Notes under the pieces: model-generated
Told to the model about the DNA's origin: nothing
Databases searched by the model: none
Seen by the model: only the letters and a program-made list of their open reading frames with translations
Source: an uncultured bacterium
GTDB taxonomy: Bacteria > Cyanobacteriota > Vampirovibrionia > Gastranaerophilales > Gastranaerophilaceae
Length of the DNA stretch: 22,468 nucleotides
Assembly: GCA_945833895.1 (NCBI GenBank)
Contig: CAMAGQ010000010.1
Coordinates: 1 to 22,468, forward strand
Direction of reading: 5' to 3'
Shown here: piece after piece, positions 15,301-22,382 of the stretch
Layout of the letters: every line of letters starts with the position of its first letter
Position numbering within the stretch: the first letter of the stretch is position 1
Position numbers and translations under genes: made by a program

Positions 15301-18300
15301 TACATTAACAACAGCAGATGATGAAATTGTACCGCCGTCTATTCCCAGTGAACTTTGCGGAACTGAACCGCCTACGTGAACCGTACCGCCTGAAATAGTA
15401 TCAGCAGAATTGTTCAAAGAGAAACCTTTGCCTGTGATAGTAGTATCACCGCCTGTTTGAATAAATGTACTGTCAGATTTTTTAGAAATCGAATCTAATT
15501 CCAAATTACCTGCCGACATATTGATATTACCGTCAAGTCTGTCGGTATCTTTATCCAGTGACAAACTTCCGCCCTTAATATTTACGGTGCTTCCGCTTGA
15601 AATAATTGTTGTTGCACCCTTGTCAATCGTACCTTTTGAAATTGACATATCAGCAGTATCAGTGTCTGTACCTATAATAAAGTAGCCGTGTTTAATCTTG
15701 TCGTCTTCATTATTCAGGTCAAATTCATCGCCTGTAACAGTTATTGCTCCGCCTGATTGTGTAAGTTTTGAATCCGCATTTTTGCCAATTGAATTTAAGT
15801 ACAAGAAACCGTCAGAAACGCTGATGTCGCCATTAATGCTTCCTTCTTCGTTAAATGTAACGCTTCCGCCGTTTACTTTTAATTTAGAAGATTCGTTCAA
15901 GTTAACGGTAGTATTACCGCCGATTGTACCTTTTGAAACAGTCAAATCAGATGCGGTTTTTCCGTTGCCGATATTCAAGGTTCCGCCATTGATGTTATCT
16001 TTGCTGTTGTTCAGGTCAAAACCTTTGCCAAGAACGGTCGTTGTACCTTTGGTTTGAGTGAATGAGCCGTTCTTTTCATCAACATTATCAATAGTGAAAT
16101 CTCCGCCGGTCATCTTGATATCGCCGTCCCAAGAGTCTTTGCTATCAAATGTCAAAGTTCCGCCCGCAAGATTTAACTGAGAATTTGTATTCAAACCTAT
16201 TCTAACATTGCCGTCAACAGTACCTTCCGAAATCGTGAAATCTGAAGCGGTTGTGCCGTTTCCGATTGTAAGTGAACCGTTTGAAATTCTGTCTTGATAG
16301 TTGTTCAAGTCAAAACCTGTGCCGATTACGTTAGTTGAACCGCCTGTCTGTATAAAGACACCCTGTTGGTTTTTATCAACATTATTAAGTGTTAAACTAC
16401 CGCTTGCCATGTTGATATTACCGTCAAGAATATCCGATTGGTCAAGTGTTACATTACCAACGCCTGAAATTGCCAAGGTTGCATTTGAATTGATATTTGT
16501 TGTTGCACCCGAGCCAATTGTACCGCCTGCAACACTTACAACCGTCGCAGTTGTTCCGTTACCAATGTTAATCGTACCGCCTGTTACGCTGTCATAAACA
16601 TTATCAAGTCCGAAACTTGTTCCCGTAATAGTTGTTGTACCGCCTGTTTGGTTTAATACTCCGTCTTCGCCTTTTGTTACCGATTTAAGAGTTAAATCGC
16701 CGTTTGAAAGGTTAATTTCACCGTTATAAGTATCATCACTGCCAAGGCTTACCGTACCGCCTGAAATATTCAAGGTCGCATTTGAATTAATATTTGTAAC
16801 CGCAGTTGATTGAATTACACCTTTTGAAATGTTGACTTCACTTGCCTGAGTTCCGTCACCAACATTAAAAGTACCGCCTGAAATGCTGTCACCAGCGTTA
16901 TTAAGGTCAAAGCCTATACCCTTAATCGTTGTAGTACCGCCTGATTGGGTGAATTTTCCACTCGCATTCTTCTGAACGGAATCAACGCTGAAACTTCCGC
17001 CTTTAACATCAACATTACCGTTGATTGTACTTGTTTTACCAAGTGCAACATTACCGCTGCTGTTAACCGTCAAAGTAGAATTGTTATTAATATTTACACT
17101 TGCATCTTCGGTGATTGTACCTTTTGATACTGTTAAGTTAGATAAATTTGAACCGTCGCCAACGTTAAGCGTACCGCCGATAATTTGGTCTTCCGAATTA
17201 TCAAGGTCTAAGCCTGTACCCGTAATGTTTGTAGTACCTTTTAACTGCGATAGCACACCGTTTTTGCTGTTAATGTCGTTCAAGGTCAAAGTACCGCCGT
17301 TAACCTCAACTCCGCCGTTCCAAGTGTCGCCTGAGTCTAAGGTTACATTACCGTTACCCATAACAGTCATAAATGAATTAGAATTTAGTTTAACGGTTGC
17401 TTTTTCACCGATTGTACCTTCCGAAACCTCAAGAGTTGTTGCTTTTGAGCCTGAACCGATAGTCAACGTACCGCCGATAATTTTATCGCCTGAATTGTTT
17501 AACTCAAACTTCGTTGAGGTAATGTCTAAGTTACCGCCTGTTTGGTTCAATGTTCCGAGTGCGTTTTTGTTAATATCGGCAACACTTACGTAACCGCCTT
17601 GCGTAATATTAACATCACCGTACCATGTGTCGCCTGAATTCAAGTATAAATTACCGCCGTCAACATTCACCGTTGCGTTTTTGTTGATGTTAACTTCCGC
17701 ACCGTTTTGAATTGTACCTTGTGACAGGGTTAAAGAAGTGCTTGAACCGTTTCCGATTTGCAGTAAACCACCGCTGACTATGTCTTCCGAGTTATTGAAA
17801 TCCAACCCGTCGCCTGTAATCGTTGTGATACCGCCGGTTTGGGTGAATACACCTTCCTGCTGTTTTGTTACTCCGTTAAGTTTTGCTGTACCGTCGGATA
17901 CCGTTACATTACCTGCCCAGGTATCTTGAGAATCTAATACCAAATCCCCGCCGTCAACTTCGATTGTTGCGTTTTTAGTCAGGTTAACCTTTGCACCGCT
18001 TGCAATCGCACCTTCTGACATTGTTAATTTAGAAGAAGATGTTCCGTTGCCGATTGTAAGGTTTCCGCCCTCAATATAGTCAAGGTCGTTATTCAGGTCA
18101 AAAGTTCTGCCTGTAATCGTTGTATCGCCGCCTGTTTGGTGGAAAATTCCGCTTGCTGATTTTGAGGTTTCTTCAAGACTTAAATCACCAGCAGAAATAT
18201 TAACATTGCCGTTCCAAGCATCTGTTGAATCAAGTGTTACGTTTCCGCCCGTAATGTTAAGGTTTGAATAGTTGCTTATGTTAACGTCTTCGTTGCGTGT

Positions 18301-19857
18301 AATAGTACCGTTTGAAACAGTCAGAGTCGATGCTGTAGAACCGTTTCCGATATTCAACGTACCGCCGTCGAGTTTGTCGGTTGAACTGTTCAAGTCAAAA
18401 GCGTTACCCGAAACATTAATCGTTCCGTCACTTTGGGTTAAAGTTCCTGTTTTGTTTGTGTTCTTAACGTTTAAAGTTCCGCCTTGAACATTAACATTAC
18501 CTGTCCAGGTGTCGTTTGAATCAAGTGCGAGTGAACCGCTCTTAATATCAATGGTTGAACCGCCTGCGATATTTACGTCGGTTTCAGAAGCAATTGAACC
18601 TCCGCGCAAGGTTAATGTGCCTGCCCCTGCGTCGCTTCCGACATTCAAGTTCCCGTTGTTAATCGCATCACTTGTATTATTTAAGACAAAACTGTCACCT
18701 GTAACATTTGTTGTACCGCCGTTTTGTACAAATGTTGCAGTTGTTGATTTTTCGGCATTGTTCAGATTTATTGTACCGTTATCAATATTAATACCGCCAT
18801 TAATAATATCTTTATTGTCAAGGCTTACTGTTCCGCCTTTGACATTCAATGAACTGCCTGAACCGATATTGACATTTGTATTTGCACCGATTGTACCTTC
18901 TGTAACCGAAAGATTACCCGACGTTGAACCGTCACCAATGTACAAATCGCCGCCTGAGATGTTATCCGCAGAATTGTTTAAATCAAATCCCGAACCTGTG
19001 ATTATTGCATCACCGCCCGTTTGGGTATATGTTGCATTGAAAGTTTTTGATGCAGAATCTAAGTTCAATTGACCGCTTGAGAGCGTAACGTCGCCTCTGT
19101 AGGTGTCACCTGCATCTAACGTAACGTTACCGCCTTTAACTTCCATTGAACTATTTTCAAAAATATTTATTGTAGCACCGGAGCCGACATAACCGTGTGT
19201 AACTCCAAGAGAACCGCCTACAGTATTTTGTCCGACATTCACCGTACCGCCCGTGATACTGTCCCTATCACTGGCAAAGTCCATGCCGGTACCTGTGATG
19301 TTCATTGTACCGCCGGTTTGTGTGATGGCTGAGGTAGTTGAAGATGTTCTTGTAAAATTATCAAGTTCTAACAAGCCGCTGGAAATTGTAATTTGCCCGT
19401 CTATTTGGTCGCCGGTATTTAATAAAACTTCCCCGCCTGTTATTGCAAGTGTTGCGTCCTGAACAACATTAAGCGTTACATCCCTTCTGATAAAACTGTT
19501 ATTTGCAATAGTTAATGTACCGTCTTTATCCGCTGTAATCGTACCGCTTGTTGCAATCAGGTAGCCGTTTACAATCGAAGATGTTAAGTAGTCATGAACG
19601 GTTAAACTGCCGCCGTCATGTACATACAAAGTGTTTTCTCCGCCGCTGTACCAGTAGGTGCCTGAATCGTGGATATCATAAATATTACCGATAGAACCAT
19701 CGACACCATTGGCGAATGTTGGGGCTGTAATATCCATTATTTTACCATAAATGGATGGAGAAGCAGGAGGGTCTGCTGCCATAGCGGAATTGCTTGTGTT
19801 ACTAAGTAAAGTAGCACACGCTGCAATAGTTAATAGTTGTCTAAATTTCTTCTGCAT
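9367..19857 (-). CDS. Giant repeat-rich autotransporter (type Va) adhesin-like outer-membrane protein
   Basis: 3496 residues, one uninterrupted frame. A signal peptide is seen at 1-27/28 (charged MQKKFRQ, hydrophobic core, AMA|AD). IAAC at 11-14 faintly resembles a lipobox but sits too early. The passenger (about 30-3180) is Gly/Asn/Thr/Ser/Asp-rich with no cysteine that I can find, as expected for a secreted beta-helix. It is built from fourteen ~99-residue repeats, then four supra-blocks with 21-residue arrays, then two degenerate long repeats. The translocator beta-barrel begins near EVWVETIGNFE (Trp3245) and runs to the end. The last residues QGGLNWRL fit the BAM beta-signal (polar-x-Gly-x-x-aromatic-x-hydrophobic). 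No serine protease motif or other enzyme signature is seen, so adhesion or surface-layer function is inferred. The ATG has AAGGG nearby and an upstream promoter. Confidence 0.9.
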   Translation of the reverse strand: MQKKFRQLLTIAACATLLSNTSNSAMAADPPASPSIYGKIMDITAPTFANGVDGSIGNIYDIHDSGTYWYSGGENTLYVHDGGSLTVHDYLTSSIVNGYLIATSGTITADKDGTLTIANNSFIRRDVTLNVVQDATLAITGGEVLLNTGDQIDGQITISSGLLELDNFTRTSSTTSAITQTGGTMNITGTGMDFASDRDSITGGTVNVGQNTVGGSLGVTHGYVGSGATINIFENSSMEVKGGNVTLDAGDTYRGDVTLSSGQLNLDSASKTFNATYTQTGGDAIITGSGFDLNNSADNISGGDLYIGDGSTSGNLSVTEGTIGANTNVNIGSGSSLNVKGGTVSLDNKDIINGGINIDNGTINLNNAEKSTTATFVQNGGTTNVTGDSFVLNNTSDAINNGNLNVGSDAGAGTLTLRGGSIASETDVNIAGGSTIDIKSGSLALDSNDTWTGNVNVQGGTLNVKNTNKTGTLTQSDGTINVSGNAFDLNSSTDKLDGGTLNIGNGSTASTLTVSNGTITRNEDVNISNYSNLNITGGNVTLDSTDAWNGNVNISAGDLSLEETSKSASGIFHQTGGDTTITGRTFDLNNDLDYIEGGNLTIGNGTSSSKLTMSEGAIASGAKVNLTKNATIEVDGGDLVLDSQDTWAGNVTVSDGTAKLNGVTKQQEGVFTQTGGITTITGDGLDFNNSEDIVSGGLLQIGNGSSTSLTLSQGTIQNGAEVNINKNATVNVDGGNLYLNSGDTWYGDVNITQGGYVSVADINKNALGTLNQTGGNLDITSTKFELNNSGDKIIGGTLTIGSGSKATTLEVSEGTIGEKATVKLNSNSFMTVMGNGNVTLDSGDTWNGGVEVNGGTLTLNDINSKNGVLSQLKGTTNITGTGLDLDNSEDQIIGGTLNVGDGSNLSNLTVSKGTITEDASVNINNNSTLTVNSSGNVALGKTSTINGNVDVKGGSFSVDSVQKNASGKFTQSGGTTTIKGIGFDLNNAGDSISGGTFNVGDGTQASEVNISKGVIQSTAVTNINSNATLNISGGTVSLGSDDTYNGEINLSNGDLTLKSVTKGEDGVLNQTGGTTTITGTSFGLDNVYDSVTGGTINIGNGTTATVVSVAGGTIGSGATTNINSNATLAISGVGNVTLDQSDILDGNINMASGSLTLNNVDKNQQGVFIQTGGSTNVIGTGFDLNNYQDRISNGSLTIGNGTTASDFTISEGTVDGNVRIGLNTNSQLNLAGGTLTFDSKDSWDGDIKMTGGDFTIDNVDEKNGSFTQTKGTTTVLGKGFDLNNSKDNINGGTLNIGNGKTASDLTVSKGTIGGNTTVNLNESSKLKVNGGSVTFNEEGSINGDISVSDGFLYLNSIGKNADSKLTQSGGAITVTGDEFDLNNEDDKIKHGYFIIGTDTDTADMSISKGTIDKGATTIISSGSTVNIKGGSLSLDKDTDRLDGNINMSAGNLELDSISKKSDSTFIQTGGDTTITGKGFSLNNSADTISGGTVHVGGSVPQSSLGIDGGTISSSAVVNVDKGSSVIMSDGSITDGATMNFKDTSNFAMYEGTITDGATINLKNSSDFTMQKGSITNSAKVNATNSSTINIGQGVISDGAQINLDREAVMNIENGAIKTGAIVSLGDTSALNMKNGNITKNATLNLDDRAVFNMDNGMIDEGANLNLNSQSTFNLKGGEVAKDANINLGEHATINQSNGKLALNSGDTYSGTINLEGGNLLLDDVSKSSTGILNQTGGQTQIIGSNFDLNNSRDKILGGSLIVGDVNDKSTLTISNGTVAKDVETTIYKGSTINVAGGDLTLDSNDHWNGNLNISSGDLTLDSAQKSEFGTFTQTGGETFIEGSGFDLNNENDNISGGKTIIGGTTENSDLTLSEGKISSSADVRVKNNSSINVSGGSITDGAHVKIEDSSALNLSDGEISKKAVVNFEDNSKMNMSGGEVTDSAVLNFEDSSAFAMSNGTIKNGAQVNITENSSMNMTKGKLTSNAELNVSNEGVFNMVGGIISDDAKVNLEHEAVMNMSDGVIKSGASVNLSDTSVLNMTDGNITKTATINVNDRAVFNMEDGTFNDGATLNLDDQGRFNISGGEFDYDATMIISEQATVNQSGGTVRLDKGDTFNGTYNLSGGDLALKGVKKSENAEFNQTGGNTLITGTTFDLNNSADKINGGSLTIGTADDPSVLTITKGSVGSDTVTTIVKDSSINVAGGKLALDSGDKIDGNINLSKGNVKLDSVTKGQFGSYRQTDGTTEITGKGFTFNNENDLISGGMVIVGGEAANSDFTIEEGAISSNSVVKVSNNSSINMNGGQITDGATVKLKDTSNFNMTDGDITNKAHLVFDDSAQMNMYDGTISNEATLDFNDNSKMSMSDGDITNGAILNFADDSNFTMTSGEISESSKVNLRDNATMDMTDGEISSNSVITLKDKSKFQMNSSTISDNAVVNLNNESSMFVSDGKIATGATVNMDDYSTLTINGGAITDEAKVNLNDRTALILTDGTISDEAVINLNDASSMTIEDNGVVDETAIINLDNRATINQNGGHMALNNNDTYEGRINMAGGELTIKDISKTESAVFYQTGGETTILDTKFALNNDKDRVAGGTLNIGTLADPAIWNIQRGQVDKDASVNVEKGSGIEVNGGSLVLDGATDDLRGSLTMTNGILVLDSMDKKHEEGVFTQTGGTTLVKGKGFTMNNNNDTISGGIVNIGGDTADSELLMTAGTIKGDAVIYIDNNSNLDVGGSAVVTDGAKVAASDTSSVSVSGGTITGNSKIYLQDDSELNVSDGEVTFDAYIALGENATLNQSGGKVSLSGDEDVVAGSINLSDGELVLRGVDKVTTETVTYNQTGGTANLENSRLALTSPNSKISGGAMNLTNSKLDIANSSENKSDLSMTTSELILRDGNKYIVTGGEVDKESTLKLERGSTFKLDGEEAVIRLDGQNDIVEGTLEIADGRLYISDDLTKITTTDGNYIQTGGDVELDNSTLILKSSGSKIAGGSMTLKDNSTLTVADASTGVTGGALSIDDTSKLNYLALSGMTQSANKINLGTSGYVNTMNGVSTNNELTELVVKNGTDGDGKADFAIDISARANGKANSDKFTADSISVSSKGDVGIINIDDFQFNGDVYKSGAPIDKHIRLGRVFDSDNIGDEIKFTSTDKEIATPIGNYRLNASPANDGNYSLDLTRFNPQVYRGQVTTAAAYFNQLSVNDTLFNKAQIRRYSPSYGDMFRNRTALVEGTASYDRTLRESEVWVETIGNFETLKFNHDLDKVRNNSWGTLVGADFGVKRLRRGWSWVPTGYIAYTGGHQTFNGVSAYQNGAQIGFMSSWMKGKFIESALINTGIYTNDMDVAGNSEDAFGYFVGLASKTAYDIPISHNFKIQPALTLSYNMFGKQNYHTDYGNMHMTAGFLNGFNIVPNLNFIWQRETWSAYAQISYAWNLFTGLNGRAGNVNLNNIKLDEGYVQYAVGMTKSFTDRLDMYAQATFRNFGRTGVVCQGGLNWRL
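11437..11691 (-). repeat. 21-residue repeat array 4 (4 units) in the autotransporter
   Basis: Residues about 2723-2807, ending in ATLNQSGG (Gln2797). A shortened array; the first unit has one extra residue. Two degenerate long repeats (YNQTGGTANLENS and YIQTGGDVELDNS) follow before the barrel linker. Confidence 0.8.
12229..12987 (-). repeat. 21-residue repeat array 3 (12 units) in the autotransporter
   Basis: Residues about 2291-2543, ending in ATINQNGG (Gln2533). Eleven units are 21 residues and one (MTIEDNGVVDETA region) carries a one-residue insertion. This is the longest of the four arrays. Confidence 0.85.
13519..14211 (-). repeat. 21-residue repeat array 2 (11 units) in the autotransporter
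   Basis: Residues about 1883-2113, same 63-bp period, ending in ATVNQSGG (Gln2103). Several units are closest to the unit at the matching place in array 1 (EAVMN..NGAI/DGVI, DTSALNM/DTSVLNM, DRAVFNM in both). This shows that the whole block was duplicated, not only single units. Confidence 0.85.
14743..15309 (-). repeat. 21-residue repeat array 1 (9 units) in the autotransporter
   Basis: Residues about 1517-1705. Consensus is VNLxDxSxxNMxDGxIxxGAx with a 63-bp period (for example GCACCGTC at 15188 and 15251). The last unit ends in the marker ATINQSNG (Gln1695), which leads back into two long repeats. One 21-residue unit per beta-helix turn is the simplest reading. Confidence 0.85.
15310..19326 (-). 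repeat. Fourteen tandem ~99-residue (297-bp) repeats in the autotransporter passenger
   Basis: Each unit starts with a version of FTQTGGTTTITG, then GFDLNNSxDxISGGTLNIG, then a SxLTVSxGTI step, VNINxNSxLxVxGG, VTLDSxDTWNGNVN and a final VSxGxLTLxxVxK. The Gln of QTGG is residue 180 in the first unit and 1467 in the fourteenth, which is exactly 13 steps of 99.0 residues. The units differ at many positions and share no long identical DNA, so the protein pattern is kept while the DNA has diverged. About five beta-helix turns per unit are plausible. Confidence 0.9.
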
Positions 19858-19902
19858 ATTCCCTTGTTTTGTATATAATCCTACAATACATCTCCACTAG
19901 AC

Positions 19903-19930
19903 ATTATAATATGTATCTAGGAACATTCAA
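19903..19930 (-). promoter_or_regulatory. Sigma70-type promoter of the autotransporter gene
   Basis: On the minus strand TTGAAT (19930-19925), 16-nt spacer, TATAAT (19908-19903). The predicted leader of about 40 bases ends in AAGGG close to the ATG. It lies in the 106-base gap behind the kinase gene, so the autotransporter can be transcribed on its own. Confidence 0.6.
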
Positions 19931-19963
19931 GAAATTTGCAAAACTTTACATAATGAATGTATA

Positions 19964-20848
19964 TTAAACAATTAACTTATTTTTAAAATTTTCTTGCTGA
20001 ACTATTCCGATTAATTTGTTCAAAAATGCTTTATAACGTGCTCTTACGGCTTCTCCCGACAAGACGATATCAGCATCTGCTTTGCAAGGTTTTATGTAAA
20101 TCTCAGCCTTTTTAGAGGCGTTTTCGTATATGCCCTTTGCTGATTCACCCAAATCACGTTCAGCCGCTCTTACAAAAAATCTTTCTTTTTGAACTTCACT
20201 TCTTACATCAACGTAAATTTTGAAATCAAAAGCATCTTTGATTTTTTCCGTAAGTGTAAATAGACCTTCCGAAATAATAATTTTGGAAGGACGTGCCAAT
20301 GTGTGATTATCATATCTTTTTGCAGTACCTGACATATCGTATTTTGGAAGATAAACGGATTTTCCTTCCAATAATTCTTTAATGTGAGAACTCATAAGTT
20401 CAAGTTCTAAGGCTTGCGGAATATCTAAATCGTAATTTTTAGCAAATTCTGAAAAACTTCCCGCTTCTTTTACCATTTCCGAACGGTCATAGTAATAATC
20501 GTCGGTATTAACTCTGGTGATTGCATCTTCGATTTCAAATTCTGTCGCAAACGATTTAATCGTTTCAATAATGTCAAGAGTAATCGTGGACTTTCCGCTT
20601 GCGGTTTCTCCTGCAATTCCGATAGATGCTGGTTTGGAGATAGTTCCCGATAAATATTTTGCTAACTTTGAAATAATACTTTGTTTATAACTTACTAAAA
20701 TAGAACCTTCTGAGTTTAATTCTTCTTCAAAAATAACCTTTAATCTTTTTTCAACTTCGTCGACTCTGTTACAAGGGATAGAAACGTATAATTTCTTTGG
20801 ACGAGTGACCGTCTCTTGTTCTGTTTTATGAAGTATATGTCCTGCCAT
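19964..20848 (-). CDS. Uridine kinase / phosphoribulokinase-family P-loop kinase
   Basis: 294 residues, cytoplasmic. A P-loop GETASGKST (80-88) is followed by the acceptor-binding region NTDDYYYD (114-121), which matches the uridine kinase DDFY-type motif, and by YDLDIPQALE (139-148), equivalent to the 'hPxAfD' segment of Udk/PRK. A lid-like stretch (VRSEVQKERFFVRAAERDL near 217-235) has the Arg residues expected over the phosphates. The N-terminal ~70 residues precede the kinase core and are not recognised; ordinary Udk proteins are about 210 residues. Nucleoside phosphorylation is likely but the substrate is not certain. The ATG at 20848 has GAAGG 5 nt upstream. It diverges from dapL. Confidence 0.75.
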   Translation of the reverse strand: MAGHILHKTEQETVTRPKKLYVSIPCNRVDEVEKRLKVIFEEELNSEGSILVSYKQSIISKLAKYLSGTISKPASIGIAGETASGKSTITLDIIETIKSFATEFEIEDAITRVNTDDYYYDRSEMVKEAGSFSEFAKNYDLDIPQALELELMSSHIKELLEGKSVYLPKYDMSGTAKRYDNHTLARPSKIIISEGLFTLTEKIKDAFDFKIYVDVRSEVQKERFFVRAAERDLGESAKGIYENASKKAEIYIKPCKADADIVLSGEAVRARYKAFLNKLIGIVQQENFKNKLIV

Positions 20849-20879
20849 ACTTACCTTCTCAAAATTACTGTACTACATT

Positions 20880-20902
20880 TATAGTCTTTTCTCATGACTA
20901 TA
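20880..20902 (-). promoter_or_regulatory. Inverted repeat upstream of the kinase gene
   Basis: TATAGTC (20880-20886) and GACTATA (20896-20902) form an exact 7-bp inverted repeat with a 9-nt centre, 32 bases before the kinase start and inside its expected promoter region. Candidate operator. Confidence 0.3.
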
Positions 20903-20961
20903 CCAGAATAAAGTCAAAAAAAAAATATTTTTTGCTAAAATGTAAACTTTAGTAAAGCAAT

Positions 20962-20990
20962 TTGACATAGAAATTTGTGAGAAGTTTTAT
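20962..20990 (+). promoter_or_regulatory. Candidate upstream promoter (P1) of dapL
   Basis: A consensus TTGACA (20962-20967), 17-nt spacer and TTTTAT (20985-20990), giving a leader of about 70 bases. Confidence 0.5.
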
Positions 20991-21019
20991 TCTAAAAATG
21001 TATCCGACGCAGTTGTTTA

Positions 21020-21028
21020 TGTTATAAT
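21020..21028 (+). promoter_or_regulatory. Candidate extended -10 promoter (P2) of dapL
   Basis: TGTTATAAT has a perfect TATAAT (21023-21028) preceded by TG one base away, the extended -10 form. No good -35 is seen. Start would be near 21035, about 32 bases before the ATG. Confidence 0.5.
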
Positions 21029-21066
21029 TTGAGCCGTAAGAGAATTTAAACAGGAGTTTGAGGTTT

Positions 21067-22245
21067 ATGAATATCAATACAAATTATCAAAATATTTCGG
21101 ACAGTTATTTATTTTCAACAATTGCTAAAAAAGTAAACGAATTTGCAGTGGCAAACCCTGATAAAGAGATTATCAAACTGGGAATTGGCGACGTAACCCT
21201 TCCGCTTTGTAAAATTGTTGTGCAAGCACTTAAAACCGCCTCAGAAGAAATGGGTGTTAAGGAAACTTTCAGAGGTTACGGGCCTGAACAGGGTTATGAC
21301 TTTTTGAAAACAAAAATTCAAAAATACTATCAACAACATAACGTCGAACTTGATTTGAACGAAATATTCATCTCTGACGGTGCAAAATCCGATTTAGGCA
21401 ACATTTTGGACTTATTTTCATCAGACAATACCGTAATAGTGCCTGACCCTGTTTATCCTGTTTATGTTGATACAAATACAATGGCAGGCAGAAAAATTGT
21501 CTATATCGACGCAAATGCCGAGAATGAATTTCTTCCGCTTCCTGATAACTCTGTCAAGGCGGATATTATATATTTATGTTCTCCAAACAATCCGACAGGT
21601 GCGGTTTACAATAAAGAACAACTGAAATGCTGGGTTAATTACGCAATAAAAAATCACGCCGTAATCCTGTTTGATTCAGCGTATGAATGTTTCATTACTG
21701 ATGAAAATCTTCCTCGCAGTATTTATGAGATTGAGGGGGCGAAAACTTGTGCAATAGAATTCTGTTCATTGTCAAAAATGGCAGGTTTTACGGGAACAAG
21801 ATGCGGTTACACAATCGTTCCGAAATCAATTGAAAACGGTTTATTAAACAAAATGTGGCTAAGACGTCAAACAACCAAATTTAACGGAGTTCCGTATATT
21901 ATTCAACGTGGAGCAGAGGCTGTATTTACACCGGACGGCCAGAAAGAAATTCAAGAAAATTTGAATTACTATAAAGAAAACGCAAAAATAATTTCAGAAA
22001 CGCTCAAAAAACATAACATCTGGCATATTGGCGGAAAACATTCACCGTATATCTGGCTAAGATGCCCTAATAATATGACTTCTTGGGAATTTTTTGACTA
22101 CTTGCTGAAAAATGTTCAAATAGTCGGAACACCGGGTTCAGGGTTTGGTAAAAACGGCGAAGGGTATTTCCGTTTAACCTCTTTTGGCAGCAGAGAAAAT
22201 ACAATAAAGGCTTGCCAAAGAATAGATAAAATGTTTGAATGCTAA
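21067..22245 (+). CDS. dapL: LL-diaminopimelate aminotransferase
   Basis: Makes LL-diaminopimelate from tetrahydrodipicolinate and glutamate in one step, bypassing the succinylase/acetylase routes to lysine and meso-DAP for peptidoglycan. About 392 residues, a normal DapL length. Signatures seen: IIKLGIGDVTLPL near residue 38, FRGYGPEQGYDFL, DGAKSDLGNI, VPDPVYPVYVDTNTMAG, SPNNPTGAV and SLSKMAGFTGTRCGY with the Schiff-base Lys237. These distinguish it from generic aspartate aminotransferases. A TTG at 21058 is in frame, but CAGGAG (21051-21056) touches it and is 10 nt from the ATG at 21067, so I start at the ATG. DapL is typical of Cyanobacteria, plants, Chlamydiae and some other phyla. Confidence 0.93.
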   Translation: MNINTNYQNISDSYLFSTIAKKVNEFAVANPDKEIIKLGIGDVTLPLCKIVVQALKTASEEMGVKETFRGYGPEQGYDFLKTKIQKYYQQHNVELDLNEIFISDGAKSDLGNILDLFSSDNTVIVPDPVYPVYVDTNTMAGRKIVYIDANAENEFLPLPDNSVKADIIYLCSPNNPTGAVYNKEQLKCWVNYAIKNHAVILFDSAYECFITDENLPRSIYEIEGAKTCAIEFCSLSKMAGFTGTRCGYTIVPKSIENGLLNKMWLRRQTTKFNGVPYIIQRGAEAVFTPDGQKEIQENLNYYKENAKIISETLKKHNIWHIGGKHSPYIWLRCPNNMTSWEFFDYLLKNVQIVGTPGSGFGKNGEGYFRLTSFGSRENTIKACQRIDKMFEC

Positions 22246-22262
22246 GGTGACCTGCTTGCTTT

Positions 22263-22347
22263 CGTTATCCTGAACGAAGCGAAGGATCTTTTTCAAATAT
22301 CCTGAAAGATTCTTCGGGCATTAAAAATCGTTGCCCTCAGAATGACG
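22263..22347. repeat. Short palindromic intergenic repeat, relative of 2096-2204
   Basis: The left part CGTTATCCTGAACG...GCGAAGGATCT (22263-22289) is the imperfect reverse complement of AGATTCTTCGGGC...CTCAGAATGACG (22308-22347). The TCTTCG and CTCAGAATGAC arms are the same as in the copy at 2096-2204. It begins 17 bases after the dapL stop, the same distance as the copy at 1982 from its gene, and may double as a transcript-end hairpin. Confidence 0.7.
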
Positions 22348-22382
22348 ACATTGATGCCGGGGTAAGGGTTTAATTTGCTGAA

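Noticed and set aside
11437..15309. Regular 63-bp spacing that could suggest a CRISPR array or satellite DNA
   Set aside because: The period is a multiple of three, the frame stays open throughout, the units are degenerate, and there is no repeat/spacer alternation and no cas gene nearby.
11165..19462. Many plus-strand open frames inside the autotransporter region (up to about 190 residues, e.g. 17021-17593 and 14801-15379)
   Set aside because: They are antisense shadows of the repeat gene: Pro/Ser/Leu-rich translations repeating at the same period, without ribosome binding sites or recognisable domains.
9816..19857. Serine protease (SPATE-like) or other enzymatic passenger
   Set aside because: No GDSGS-type motif or catalytic signature is seen; the passenger is repeats throughout.
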